Positions 1 to 7,589 of a DNA stretch of 23,009 nt are shown in pieces. Numbering within the stretch: the first letter of the stretch is position 1; each line of letters begins with the position of its first letter. Location of the stretch: the NCBI GenBank assembly GCA_049964655.1, contig JBMFXC010000040.1:1-23009 (forward strand). The letters run 5' to 3'. The position numbers were made by a program, and so were the translations under genes. The notes under the pieces were generated by a model. The model saw only the letters and a list, made by a program, of their open reading frames with translations, was not told where the DNA came from and did not search any database. This stretch comes from JAJZJT01 sp049964655 (GTDB lineage: Bacteria > Actinomycetota > Acidimicrobiia > Acidimicrobiales > RAAP-2).

Positions 1-135
1 CCTCCGCCGCCCCCGGCCGGGTTCACCCTGGGCTCTCCGTCCAGCCCCGGAGGGTCCCTGCCAACCGACGCCGGGACCTGGACTGCAACCGACGCGCCAC
101 CCCAACCTGAGGGTTGGCGAGGGAGGGGTGCCTGA
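1..135 (+). CDS. C-terminal fragment of an unknown Pro/Gly-rich protein (5' end outside window)
   Basis: An open frame runs from the first base to a TGA at 133-135, about 44 residues rich in Pro, Gly, Ser and Thr with a few Trp near the end. Its stop shares one base with the ATG of the next gene (TGATG at 133-137), the arrangement of translationally coupled genes. This overlap and a GC-rich third position are the only support. No family is recognised and the protein may be much longer upstream. The frame could also be chance in such GC-rich DNA. Confidence 0.4.
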   Translation, partial: PPPPPAGFTLGSPSSPGGSLPTDAGTWTATDAPPQPEGWRGRGA

Positions 136-719
136 TGGAGTTCGCGCTCACCCGCAAGCAGTTGAACAAGAAGCGGGCGCAAGCGGCAGCCCCGTCCGCA
201 CCGGTGGAGACGGCACCCTGGGCTACCGGCCCGGGGGCTGCGCCGGGGGTGGCCGCTCCTCGTGAGGCGTCGAGCTTCGACGGGACCTTCTTCGGCGGGT
301 CGCCCACTCCTCGGGGGGCGCCCGTAGGCGACGGCGTTCCTCCCCTGCTCCCCGAAGGCTTCGGACGACCTGCCGTCACCCCAGCGCCTCAAGCTGCTGC
401 CCCAGCGCCTCAAGCTGCTGCCCCAGCGCCTCAAGCTGCTGCCACCTTCCCCCCGCCGCCGATCGCCGGCACTGCCGGCCTCGACCTGCCACCGGGGGGG
501 CTCACTCCCGAGCAACCCTCGACGACCCGGCTGCGGGTCCGCCACCGGCTGCCTCCCGGCCCCCGGGCGATCGTGGTCCTGCGCCGCTACGTGGGCGCTG
601 TCGTCGTTGTGGCTGCCATCGTGGCCGCGGCGCTCCTCGTCCCCGCGGCACACCACGGGTCGGGGGCAAGCGGCGCACCCGCCCCGGGTCGCTCGGTGGT
701 GACGGCCGTGGTCCACTGA
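135..719 (+). CDS. Small Pro/Ala-rich protein with one C-terminal membrane segment, unknown function
   Basis: The protein is about 194 residues. ATG at 135 is preferred over an in-frame TTG at 114 because a purine-rich GGGAGGGG lies at 121-128. The N-terminus (MEFALTRKQL) is charged and followed by a long disordered Pro/Ala/Gly region. That region contains three perfect copies of a seven-residue unit, PAPQAAA, encoded by a 21-bp repeat. After an Arg-rich stretch (around residues 135-155) comes one hydrophobic helix rich in Val and Ala (about 160-180), then a short Gly/Ser/Pro tail. A single-pass protein with its basic side in the cytoplasm and only a short outer tail is the likely topology. 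It overlaps the preceding frame by one base, so the two are probably co-transcribed. No homologous family is recognised. Confidence 0.6.
   Translation: MEFALTRKQLNKKRAQAAAPSAPVETAPWATGPGAAPGVAAPREASSFDGTFFGGSPTPRGAPVGDGVPPLLPEGFGRPAVTPAPQAAAPAPQAAAPAPQAAATFPPPPIAGTAGLDLPPGGLTPEQPSTTRLRVRHRLPPGPRAIVVLRRYVGAVVVVAAIVAAALLVPAAHHGSGASGAPAPGRSVVTAVVH
381..443 (+). repeat. 21-bp tandem repeat, three perfect copies
   Basis: Copies at 381-401, 402-422 and 423-443 are identical. The unit encodes PAPQAAA in the disordered part of the small membrane protein, so gain or loss of a copy keeps the frame. Confidence 0.95.
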
Positions 720-790
720 CTCGCGCGAGGCACGGACCCGAGCCCCTCCGCCGGAAAGACGGCGTACCACCCCAGGCGACGTGGACACCC

Positions 791-838
791 CGGGTGCTGC
801 CAGTCGGTGCTGCCAGCGGGTGCTGCCAGTCGGTGCTG
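791..838. repeat. 22-bp direct repeat (period 26) in a convergent intergenic region
   Basis: The 22-base word at 791-812 (CGGGTGCTGCCAGTCGGTGC plus TG) recurs at 817-838. It lies between the end of the small membrane protein gene (719) and the end of the MFS gene (871), where both neighbours converge. No coding role is apparent. Confidence 0.8.
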
Positions 839-865
839 ACCCGAGGCGTCGGGCCCGTCAGGCCG

Positions 866-880
866 GCCCGTCAGACGGGC
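866..880. terminator. Palindrome at the MFS stop codon, possible weak terminator
   Basis: GCCCGTC and GACGGGC are separated by one base and form a perfect palindrome that overlaps the stop codon of the minus-strand MFS gene. No T-run follows on either strand, so intrinsic termination is uncertain. Confidence 0.3.
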
Positions 881-2607
881 ACTGCTTCGACCACCGCCGG
901 CTCGGTACGCGTCTCGGCGTGACCGAGCTGTTCGGGAGTCACCCGGGGCAGGGTGAAGCTGAGGCCGAAGGCCAAGGCGTAGACGACGAGCTCGTAGACG
1001 AGCGACAGCTCGAGCGCCCGACGGAAGTCGGTCCGCGTCGCCACCGGCTCGGCGGAGTCGAGGACGGCCCGGGTGACCAGTGCAGCCACCGCCGGTGGTG
1101 CCGCGGCGGCCTGGCGTTCGAGCGCCGTGCAGCTCGGGGGCGTCATGCTCGGGTCGATCGACGTCATCCGGTCGTCGAAGCAGACGGTGAACCCGTTGGC
1201 CACGGTGGCGACGGCCGGCGCCGGAAGCCCTGCCTGGGTGAGCCGGGCGCGTAGGCGGGTCGAACCGACGGCGGCGGATGGCGCGGCGCTGTGGGCGAGC
1301 ACGGTGAAGAACACCACCCCGATCAGGGCGACGCCGAGGGTTGCTCCGAGCTGCTGGGTGGTGGACAGCACGCCTGACGCAGAGCCTGCGGCCTTGGCGG
1401 TGATGCCGGCAAGGACGATGTTGATGACGGGGGGGATGACCAGGCCAGCACCGAGGCCGGAGAGGAGGAGCACCGGGGTGAGCTCCCAGCTCCTCAGGTC
1501 CACGCCGATGGCGTCGACCACGGCGAGGGTCGCTGCCATGCCGATCGTCACGATCGCCGTGCCCACCGACAGGATGCGTACGCCGATGCGCCCGGCGAGG
1601 CTGTTGGAGGCTGCCGAAGCGATGACGGTGCCGATGGCGAACGGCAGCATCGTGATGCCGGCCCGAAGGGGGCTCATGGCGAAGCCCTCTTGGAGGTAGA
1701 GACCGGAGACGAAGAAGAAGCAGCTGAGCCCGCCGAAGAAGACGATCTGGAAGACGACGCCCGAGACGAAGGCTTTGTCTGCAGCGAGCGACGCGTGGAC
1801 GATCGGAGATCGGTCGAGCGCGCTCCTCCTCCGCTCGGTCAGGGCGAAGGCCGCGAACACGAGGATGGACGCGCCGAGCATGGCCCAGCCCCACGCCGGC
1901 CATCCGTCTTGTCGCCCCTGCACGAGAGGGAAGACGAGGAGGAACACCCCGAGCGTGGCGAGGAAGGCACCGGGCAGGTCGAGGCGGGGGGCGTCCGGTG
2001 CTCGCGAATCGGGCACGCGGCGCAGGGCGCCGACCACGGCGACGATGCCGATGGGGACGTTGACGTAGAAGATGGCCCGCCAGTCGACGCCGGCGATGTT
2101 CAAGGCAATGAGGGACCCGCCGATGACCGGACCGAGGATCGTGGCCAGTCCGATGACCGCACCGAGCACGCCGAAGGCTCGTCCTCGATGCCGCGGCGGG
2201 ACGTTGACCTGCACGACGCTGAGCACCTGGGGGAACATGAGGGCACTGAAGGCACCCTGGACGACGCGCGAGACGACCAGGAACAGCGCAGTCGGGGCGG
2301 CACCGCAGGCGGCCGACGCGGTCGTGAAGCCCACCATGCCGATCACGAAGAGCTTTCGACGTCCGTAGATGTCGCCCAGTCGGGCGCCGGTGATGAGGAC
2401 CATGGAGAAGGACATCAGGTAGCCGGCCACCACCAGCTGGATCTCCGCCGAAGATGCTCCCAACTTGGCCTGGATGGAGGGGATCGCCACGTTGACGATG
2501 GAGACGTCGAGGAGCTGGACGAAGGCCGCCAGCATGACGATCGTCAGCGTCACGACGAGCGATCGGTCGAGCCGCTCGTGCTCCTGCTCCCCCCCGGTTC
2601 GCGGCAC
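871..2607 (-). CDS. MFS multidrug efflux transporter, DHA2 (EmrB/QacA-type, 14-TM) family
   Basis: This is an integral membrane proton-driven exporter of about 578 residues, the usual length for DHA2 proteins. The first helix carries the LLDVSIVNVAIPSIQ signature of the family. Motif A (RLGDIYGRRK) is at about residues 76-85. The exporter motif C, with its GPVIGG end, is at about 149-164. Many further hydrophobic helices follow, with a large polar loop near the C-terminus that contains two Cys. The frame is open further upstream, but that stretch is Cys/Arg-rich and runs into the permease gene. GTG at 2607 is chosen because it places the first helix near the N-terminus and lies 6 bases after a promoter-like -10. 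The gene follows the ABC transporter pair on the same strand with a 116-bp gap. The substrate cannot be inferred. Confidence 0.9.
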   Translation of the reverse strand: MPRTGGEQEHERLDRSLVVTLTIVMLAAFVQLLDVSIVNVAIPSIQAKLGASSAEIQLVVAGYLMSFSMVLITGARLGDIYGRRKLFVIGMVGFTTASAACGAAPTALFLVVSRVVQGAFSALMFPQVLSVVQVNVPPRHRGRAFGVLGAVIGLATILGPVIGGSLIALNIAGVDWRAIFYVNVPIGIVAVVGALRRVPDSRAPDAPRLDLPGAFLATLGVFLLVFPLVQGRQDGWPAWGWAMLGASILVFAAFALTERRRSALDRSPIVHASLAADKAFVSGVVFQIVFFGGLSCFFFVSGLYLQEGFAMSPLRAGITMLPFAIGTVIASAASNSLAGRIGVRILSVGTAIVTIGMAATLAVVDAIGVDLRSWELTPVLLLSGLGAGLVIPPVINIVLAGITAKAAGSASGVLSTTQQLGATLGVALIGVVFFTVLAHSAAPSAAVGSTRLRARLTQAGLPAPAVATVANGFTVCFDDRMTSIDPSMTPPSCTALERQAAAAPPAVAALVTRAVLDSAEPVATRTDFRRALELSLVYELVVYALAFGLSFTLPRVTPEQLGHAETRTEPAVVEAVPV

Positions 2608-2613
2608 CGCAGC

Positions 2614-2642
2614 ATGTTCACACGTCGATGCGACCGGGTCAA
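2614..2642 (-). promoter_or_regulatory. Putative promoter of the MFS gene, leaderless transcript likely
   Basis: Read on the minus strand, a -35-like TTGACC (2637-2642) is followed after exactly 17 bases by GAACAT (2614-2619). Six bases later is the GTG proposed as the MFS start. No Shine-Dalgarno is present. The spacing would put transcription start at or next to the start codon, as in actinobacterial leaderless mRNAs. The -10 is a weak match (three of six). Confidence 0.45.
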
Positions 2643-2723
2643 CGCATTGGCAACCCGACCGCGTTGCGCGACACCCCGACGAGTTACTGGGTCCGACAGT
2701 GGCGGCGCAGCAGGCGCGGCCCG

Positions 2724-3521
2724 TCAGGTGATGTCGCGACGCGCCAACACGGCGGAGCCCGCCGCGGCGAAGACGGCACCGTAGAGGAGCAGGAGCAGCG
2801 CTCCCTGCCACCAGGCGAAGAGCCCAGCGAGCTCTGCGTGGTGCCGGGTCACGTCAGCCGCAGCCTGGGCGGCGCCGGAGGGGACCCACCGAGCGGCTGC
2901 GGGAACCAGGGCGACCAGGATGCCCTCGAGGATGAGGAACCAACCCAACGCGACGACGATGGCGGCCACCTGGTTGGTGAGCAGCGAGCCGATGCCCACG
3001 CCGAGCACGGCGAAGAGGGCGAAGACGAGGACGACGCCGGGGGCGACGGCGGGCACCTGGCGGGCGAGGGCGCCGAACGAGCCGCCCTGGGCGGCCAGCG
3101 CCCAGCCGCCGCCGACGAGGGTGCCGACCAGCAGAATGACGGCGAGGGCGATGCCGACGAGTGCCGCCGTCAGCAGTTTGGCACCGATCAGGCGCCACCG
3201 ACGGGGGGAGGCGAGGAAGGCCGCCGTCACCGTCTTGTGCCGGAAGTCCGATGTCACGCAGAGCACGCCGATCAGCAGGGCGAACAGGTCGCACGCGTAG
3301 CACGATGCGGCCAGGTTGCGCAGTTGGGCCACCGTGTGGGGGATGCCGGAGCCCACGAAGACGGGGGGTCCGTTCCCGGACGGCGGGGCCAAGGCCCCGT
3401 TCTGGGTGCGGAAGGCGACGAGGACCAAGAGCGCCGTCACCACGGCGGCGAGCCCAGCGAGGACCCAGGGGGCGGCAGTCGTCCGCAGCTTGAGCCACTC
3501 GGCCCGGACCAGCGCGATCAC
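2724..3521 (-). CDS. ABC-2-type transporter permease
   Basis: The protein is about 265 residues with roughly six membrane segments. It opens with the typical ABC-2 N-terminus, a short amphipathic stretch (LVRAEWLKLRTT) before the first helix. It also has the FRHKTVTAAFLASPRRW motif after the second helix, which is characteristic of permeases paired with CcmA/NatA-like ATPases. GTG at 3521 overlaps the stop codon of the ATPase gene by four bases (GTGA), so the two are translationally coupled and should form one transporter. The substrate is unknown; export of a drug, lipid or peptide is common for the family. The frame is open upstream within the ATPase gene, but that part is only its shadow. 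Confidence 0.88.
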   Translation of the reverse strand: MIALVRAEWLKLRTTAAPWVLAGLAAVVTALLVLVAFRTQNGALAPPSGNGPPVFVGSGIPHTVAQLRNLAASCYACDLFALLIGVLCVTSDFRHKTVTAAFLASPRRWRLIGAKLLTAALVGIALAVILLVGTLVGGGWALAAQGGSFGALARQVPAVAPGVVLVFALFAVLGVGIGSLLTNQVAAIVVALGWFLILEGILVALVPAAARWVPSGAAQAAADVTRHHAELAGLFAWWQGALLLLLYGAVFAAAGSAVLARRDIT

Positions 3522-4510
3522 GACGGCGGTCCCGGGGCGGCAGAGGGCGTGGATCCTGCAGGGACGTCGGGTCCTCCCTCCGTGGCGACGCTGGGTCCCT
3601 CCGTGGCGACGCTGGGTCCGCCCTGCGTCAGGCCGAGGAAGACCTCCTCGAGACGGTTCTGCTGACGGGTCAGTTCGTAGACGACGATCTGGGCCTGGGC
3701 GAGCACGGGTCCGAGCCACTCGGGAGTGGCGCCGTCCACGACGAGCTCGTCGCTCCCAACTTGACGGGAGGCGACGCCGAGACCGGCGAGCACCGTGCTG
3801 AGGCGCGCCACCTCGGGTGTCCGGACGCGCATGCCAGCCCTCGTCCCCGTCGCATGGGCCAGCTGGGCCAAGGTCGTCTGGAGGACCAGGCGGCCCTCGG
3901 AGATGATGACCACGTCGTCCACTGTCTCTTCCATCTCGGAGAGCAGGTGTGACGACACGAGGACGGCCCGGCCCAAGGATGCCTGGTGGCGGATGAGGGT
4001 GCGCAGCCACTGGATGCCCTGGGGATCGAGCCCGTTGGCCGGCTCGTCGAGGATGAGGACCCGGGGGTCGCCGAGGAGGGCGGTTGCCAGTTCGAGCCGC
4101 TGGCGCATCCCGAGTGAGAAGGCGCCGACTCGTCGGTGGGCGACGTCGGCCAGCCCGACCACTTCGAGCACGCGATCGATCTGGCTCAGGGGCAGTCTAC
4201 CGGCGAGGGCGACGGTACGCAGATGGTCGGCGGCCCGACGGCTGGGGTGAAAGCTGGTTGCCTCGAGGACGGCACCGACGTAGCGGAGCGGCTGGTCGAG
4301 GTCGTGGTAGGCGGTCCCGTCGAAGGTGGCCGACCCGGCCGACGGGAAGACCAGTCCGAGCAGCATCCGGAGGGTCGTGGTCTTGCCCGAGCCGTTCGGC
4401 CCGAGGAACCCGGTCACCCGGCCCTCGGCGACCTCGAAGCTGAGGGCGTCGACGGCCTTCACGTTCCCGAAGTGCTTGGTGAGACCCCGGACTTCGATCG
4501 CCGGGCTCAT
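3518..4510 (-). CDS. ABC transporter ATP-binding protein (CcmA/NatA-like, ABC-2 exporter)
   Basis: The protein is 330 residues and cytoplasmic, powering the adjacent permease. Walker A GPNGSGKT is at 37-44, the signature FSLGMRQ at 131-137, Walker B VLILDEP at 151-157 and the switch His (SSHLL) at about 188. All catalytic motifs look intact. After the nucleotide-binding domain comes an accessory C-terminal region of about 100 residues, as in drug-exporter ATPases. It ends in a low-complexity tail with two copies of PSVATEG encoded by a 21-bp repeat. That tail is probably dispensable. ATG at 4510 gives the standard N-terminus (IEVRGLTKHFG). The gene is first in a minus-strand set of ATPase, permease and, more loosely, the MFS exporter. 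It is divergent from the MscS gene. Confidence 0.93.
   Translation of the reverse strand: MSPAIEVRGLTKHFGNVKAVDALSFEVAEGRVTGFLGPNGSGKTTTLRMLLGLVFPSAGSATFDGTAYHDLDQPLRYVGAVLEATSFHPSRRAADHLRTVALAGRLPLSQIDRVLEVVGLADVAHRRVGAFSLGMRQRLELATALLGDPRVLILDEPANGLDPQGIQWLRTLIRHQASLGRAVLVSSHLLSEMEETVDDVVIISEGRLVLQTTLAQLAHATGTRAGMRVRTPEVARLSTVLAGLGVASRQVGSDELVVDGATPEWLGPVLAQAQIVVYELTRQQNRLEEVFLGLTQGGPSVATEGPSVATEGGPDVPAGSTPSAAPGPPS
3576..3617 (-). repeat. 21-bp tandem repeat, two perfect copies
   Basis: Copies at 3576-3596 and 3597-3617 are identical. They encode a seven-residue unit (PSVATEG) duplicated at the C-terminus of the ABC ATPase. The frame is preserved. Confidence 0.9.
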
Positions 4511-4860
4511 CGACCAGGGCCCGCCTCGATCGCCACCACGAGCAGACGGAAACCGCCGCCGCTCGCTGGATAGCGACCTTCCCGTCGGTCGGATGATGGA
4601 GACCCGGATGGTGGAGACCCGGATGGTGGAGACGGGGTCGGGATACGGTTCGCCGGACCGTGGACCATGCGGGCACAGTACTCGACCAGCCTGCCTTCTA
4701 CCTGTTCCGAGCGACGTTCGGGAGGTGATCGCCGAGGTTGCCTCGCCCGTGGGGCCGGAGAGCGCGCGGGTGTAGCGGCTTGCGAGCCGGGCGGCTCCGG
4801 GGTCGTCCTGTCTCTCGATGGTAGGTTCCGGGCATCGTCGTCGTCTGGCTCCGTGACTCG
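4511..4860. other. 350-bp divergent intergenic region between the ABC ATPase and MscS genes
   Basis: No convincing gene is seen on either strand. The region must hold the promoters of both divergent units. Its only clear structure is the 15-bp triple repeat at 4591-4635. The MscS reading frame itself is open from 4825, after an in-frame TAG at 4822-4824, so the last part may be coding. Confidence 0.7.
4591..4635. repeat. 15-bp tandem repeat, three near-identical copies, possible operator
   Basis: Copies at 4591-4605, 4606-4620 and 4621-4635 follow GGATGRTGGAGACCC, with one difference in the first and two at the end of the third. They sit about 80-125 bp upstream of the ABC ATPase start, in the divergent promoter region. 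A repressor or activator could bind such an array, but no palindrome is visible within the unit and simple slippage is equally possible. Confidence 0.75.
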
Positions 4861-5694
4861 TTGCTCCCGGTGGTCGTGCTGGTCCTCGGCGCGATCCTCG
4901 TCGCCCGCTTCGTCCACTGGGTGGGCGCCACTCGGCGCGCCTCGATCGACGCGCACATCAAAGCCACCATCGAGTCGGGATCGGTGGCATCCGAGGAGGT
5001 CAAGCGATCGCGAGCGGTGAGCCAGGCCGTCGAGTGGGCAGTTGTCGCCCTCGTCTACTTCATCGCCGGCATCGTCGGGATCGACCGGTTGGGCATTCCC
5101 TTGACCACGCTGGTCGCTCCGGCCACGGTTGTAGGGATCGGCCTCGGGTTCGGAGCCCAGCAGCTGGTCGGCGACCTGCTCGCCGGGTTCTTCCTGCTGG
5201 CCGAGCACCAGTTCGCCTTCGGCGACGTCATCCGCCTATCTGTCCCTGGACAGGCGACCGGTGTCACCGGAACCGTCGAGGAGCTCACGTTGCGAGTGAC
5301 CAAGATGCGCACTGCCCAAGGTGAGCTCATGGTCGTGCCCAACAGCGCCCTTCGGCAGGTCACCAACTTGTCCAAGGAGTGGTCGCGTGCGGTCATCGAC
5401 ATCCCGGTGCCGGTGACCGAAGACCTCGAGCAGGTAACCAGCATCCTGCGTGACGTGGTCGACGCCATGGCGGCCGATCCACGGTGGCACGACGTGTTGC
5501 TCGGTGCCCCGATGGTGGCCGGTGTCGAGACGATCGACGTCGGCTACGTGCAGCTCCGGCTGATCGCCCGGACGCTCCCCGGTCGGCAGTTCGAGGTCGG
5601 GCGCGAGCTTCGCCTGCGGTCCGCCGTCGCCTTGCGGGCTGCCGGAGTCATCTCGCCGTCGATCGGCGACAGCACCAAGTCGGGGCCGACGTGA
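4861..5694 (+). CDS. Mechanosensitive ion channel, MscS family
   Basis: The protein is about 277 residues, close to the size of MscS. It would open under membrane tension and release solutes during osmotic downshock. An N-terminal helix (about 1-22) is followed by a second (about 55-80). Then comes the Gly/Ala-rich pore helix with GIGLGFGAQQLVGDLLAG (about residues 95-115), diagnostic for the family, and the beta domain (FGDVI, VPNSALRQVTN). The start is uncertain. The frame is open back to 4825 and would add WLRDS, which resembles the usual beginning of such proteins, but no ATG or GTG exists there. TTG at 4861 is the only conventional choice. The stop overlaps the GTG of the next gene by four bases, so the channel is coupled to that small membrane protein. 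Confidence 0.9.
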   Translation: MLPVVVLVLGAILVARFVHWVGATRRASIDAHIKATIESGSVASEEVKRSRAVSQAVEWAVVALVYFIAGIVGIDRLGIPLTTLVAPATVVGIGLGFGAQQLVGDLLAGFFLLAEHQFAFGDVIRLSVPGQATGVTGTVEELTLRVTKMRTAQGELMVVPNSALRQVTNLSKEWSRAVIDIPVPVTEDLEQVTSILRDVVDAMAADPRWHDVLLGAPMVAGVETIDVGYVQLRLIARTLPGRQFEVGRELRLRSAVALRAAGVISPSIGDSTKSGPT

Positions 5695-6216
5695 GCGACG
5701 CCGACGAGCCGCCCACCGGCCCCGTCGTTCTCGCCACGCACCGGAGTGGTCTGGCTGCCAGGCTCGGCAGGCCCATCCACCGTCATCTGCGGGTGCGCTG
5801 GTCGACGGTCCTGCTCGCCGTGGCCTTCCTCGGGCTCGGGGCGCTCTACCTCCTCGTCCCGCACGCCCGGAGGGTCACCTACTACGTCCCCGCAGTCCCG
5901 GCCCCCCAAGCCGCCGCTCCGACGTCCACGGTGCCAGCGCGGCGCGTGACCGGGGAGGCGCCGTCGACCTCGTCGANNNNNNNNNNNNNNNNNNNNNNNN
6001 NNNNNNNNNNNNNNNNNNNNNNNNNNNNNNNNNNNNNNNNNNNNNNNNNNNNNNNNNNNNNNNNNNNNNNNNNNNNCGTCGACCACGTCGAGCACCACGG
6101 CGGGCGGCACTGCCTCGTCGACGTCGACCACGTCGAGCACCACGGCGGGCGGCACTGCCTCGTCGACGTCGACCACTCAGGCGCGGTCGGCTACGTCGGG
6201 CACGGTCAAGGGGTGA
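5691..6216 (+). CDS. Small membrane protein with extracellular Thr/Ser-rich repeat tail, interrupted by assembly gap
   Basis: GTG at 5691 overlaps the MscS stop (GTGA), so the protein is probably made together with the channel. A basic N-terminal part of about 40 residues precedes one strong helix (VLLAVAFLGLGALYLLV, about residues 43-60). After the helix comes a Pro/Ala/Thr linker and then the gap of 100 N at 5977-6076. Behind the gap, the frame reading Ser, Thr, Ala and Gly (unit of 15 residues from a 45-bp repeat) ends at TGA 6214-6216. This frame is preferred to the Val/Asp/His-rich alternative, which ends at 6248, because it continues the Ser/Thr composition seen before the gap. The two sides are joined only if the true gap length is a multiple of three. 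The tail may be glycosylated outside the cell. No family is recognised. Confidence 0.65.
5977..6076. other. Assembly gap (100 N)
   Basis: Exactly 100 undetermined bases lie immediately before a 45-bp tandem repeat. The round number indicates a placeholder and not a measured length. The gap most likely reflects a repeat array that short reads could not span. Confidence 0.97.
6078..6176 (+). repeat. 45-bp tandem repeat, two copies plus a partial, adjoining the gap
   Basis: The unit beginning GTCGACCACGTCGAGCACCA starts at 6078 and 6123, and a nine-base partial starts at 6168. The period is exactly 45, or 15 codons of a Ser/Thr/Ala/Gly-rich tail. More copies probably lie in the adjacent gap. 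Confidence 0.9.
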
Positions 6217-6261
6217 GCCGCACTGGCGAGCCCAACTGGAGCGGGTGACGGCGAGCCGGGC

Positions 6262-7335
6262 TCACCACGCGTACGGTCCGGGCGGCTGGTCGCCGGCCAC
6301 CTCGTCCTCCGGGTAGGTGGCGGTGACCTCGGCAGGGCTGGCGTGACCGAACAAGGCGGTGAGGACTTTCGTCACGGCGGCGGCAATGCGCCGGTGCCCC
6401 TCGTCACCAGGGTGGAGCCCGTCTTCGAGGTGCTCCTCGCCGATGACCGTCGCTCCTTCGATGAGCGTCAGACGGTCGTCGCGGCCCATGCGCCCGTGCA
6501 CGACGGCCTCGATGGTGGCCCGGATGTCGCCGAGCGTGGAGCCGAGCCGGTTGGAGACGCGCTCGGCATCGGGGCGGAGCAGTGGGCTGATGACCACGAT
6601 CGGCACCCCGGGGTGCCCGGCTCGCACGATGTCGAGGAACGCGTCGAGGTTGGCGCTCACCATGGAGACCGAATGGGGGACACGGGTCCAGCAATTGGCG
6701 CCCATGGCGATCGTCACGACCTCCGCCGGGAGCTCGGCCAAGTGCTCGGCCGAGACGATCTCGCCGCGGGCCGCTCCGGCGTACCCGAAGTTCACGAGGT
6801 CGAGGCCCACCTTGCGGGCGGTGATGGCGGTCCACGCCTGTGAAGGGCTGGAAGCGATCCACCCCTGTGTCATCGAGTCGCCGTAGGCCAGCCACCGAGG
6901 AAGCGGGGGCGCCGGCTGGATGTCACCGCCGACCGGGTTGACCGAGAGGACGACCGGCTGCATCCCCTCGGGGAGGTACACGGTCGCCGGTCGGTTGGGG
7001 TCGTCCGGGCCGAGGGCAAGACGGACCATGCCGTCCCCCAAGACGGCCTCTTCCTCGCATACCTTGTGGCCGCCGCGCCACACCGAGAAGGTGATGCCGG
7101 CGCCCTCCCCGCGGTACCCGAGGTTGCCGGTGGTGGTGCGATAGCCGACATCGACCGCTTCGGCGTCGCCGACGAGCTCGAGCCGCACCCCCACAGGGAC
7201 CATCGAGGCATGCCACACGTCGGCGGGGAGCCGGGCGGTGTCGGACGGGTTTGCCCGCGGGTAGGGGACGTCACCGAAGGCGGGGTAGGGGGCGCCGCGG
7301 AGGAACGGCTCGGGTTGCGCGGGGCGAGGGCTCAC
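6262..7335 (-). CDS. SGNH/GDSL-family hydrolase (esterase/lipase-like) with N-terminal beta domain
   Basis: The C-terminal half has the SGNH catalytic blocks: AYGDSMTQG with nucleophile Ser about 154, a GAN block with Asn about 214, and DGLHP with Asp about 305 and His about 308. The N-terminal 140 residues look like the beta-sandwich found before SGNH domains in SsfX3-like acyltransferases and esterases (GVRLELVGDAEAVDVGYR). The enzyme would act on an ester, perhaps an acylated sugar or lipid; the substrate is unknown. No signal peptide is visible, so it may be cytoplasmic. The frame is open further to 7581, but the extra part is Arg-rich and unlike coding sequence. GTG at 7335 gives about 357 residues and is the likeliest start, though no Shine-Dalgarno supports it. 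The gene is divergent from the CHAP-protein gene. Confidence 0.85.
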   Translation of the reverse strand: MSPRPAQPEPFLRGAPYPAFGDVPYPRANPSDTARLPADVWHASMVPVGVRLELVGDAEAVDVGYRTTTGNLGYRGEGAGITFSVWRGGHKVCEEEAVLGDGMVRLALGPDDPNRPATVYLPEGMQPVVLSVNPVGGDIQPAPPLPRWLAYGDSMTQGWIASSPSQAWTAITARKVGLDLVNFGYAGAARGEIVSAEHLAELPAEVVTIAMGANCWTRVPHSVSMVSANLDAFLDIVRAGHPGVPIVVISPLLRPDAERVSNRLGSTLGDIRATIEAVVHGRMGRDDRLTLIEGATVIGEEHLEDGLHPGDEGHRRIAAAVTKVLTALFGHASPAEVTATYPEDEVAGDQPPGPYAW

Positions 7336-7589
7336 CGGGTTGCCGTTCCGAGCGCCGCATCGAGGGCAGCGCTGGCCTCGGCTGGTTGTGGTCCTCGGTT
7401 CACCCTGCTCACCTGGTCTGCTCCTTGACGCCGACCGCTCCGGTGCCCGTCCGACGTGCACGTGCCCGCGGACCGTTGTCGCTACGGTACCGCTCGTCCG
7501 GCTGGGTCGCCGACGGCAACGAGCACGCGCTCGGGGAACGAAGTTGCCATCCCATCCATCGGCACGGGAGTCGCCTACCATGAGCCGGC

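Noticed and set aside
1073..2784. Long plus-strand open frames opposite the MFS gene
   Set aside because: They are shadows of the GC-rich minus-strand gene; their products are Arg/Glu/Asp-rich without domains, while the minus frame gives clear MFS motifs.
6078..6176. CRISPR array
   Set aside because: The repeats are contiguous with no unique spacers and lie in a coding tail.
6077..6248. Val/Asp/His-rich frame after the gap (ending 6248)
   Set aside because: It continues the upstream frame only because the placeholder is 100 N; the Ser/Thr-rich frame matches the sequence before the gap and typical surface tails.
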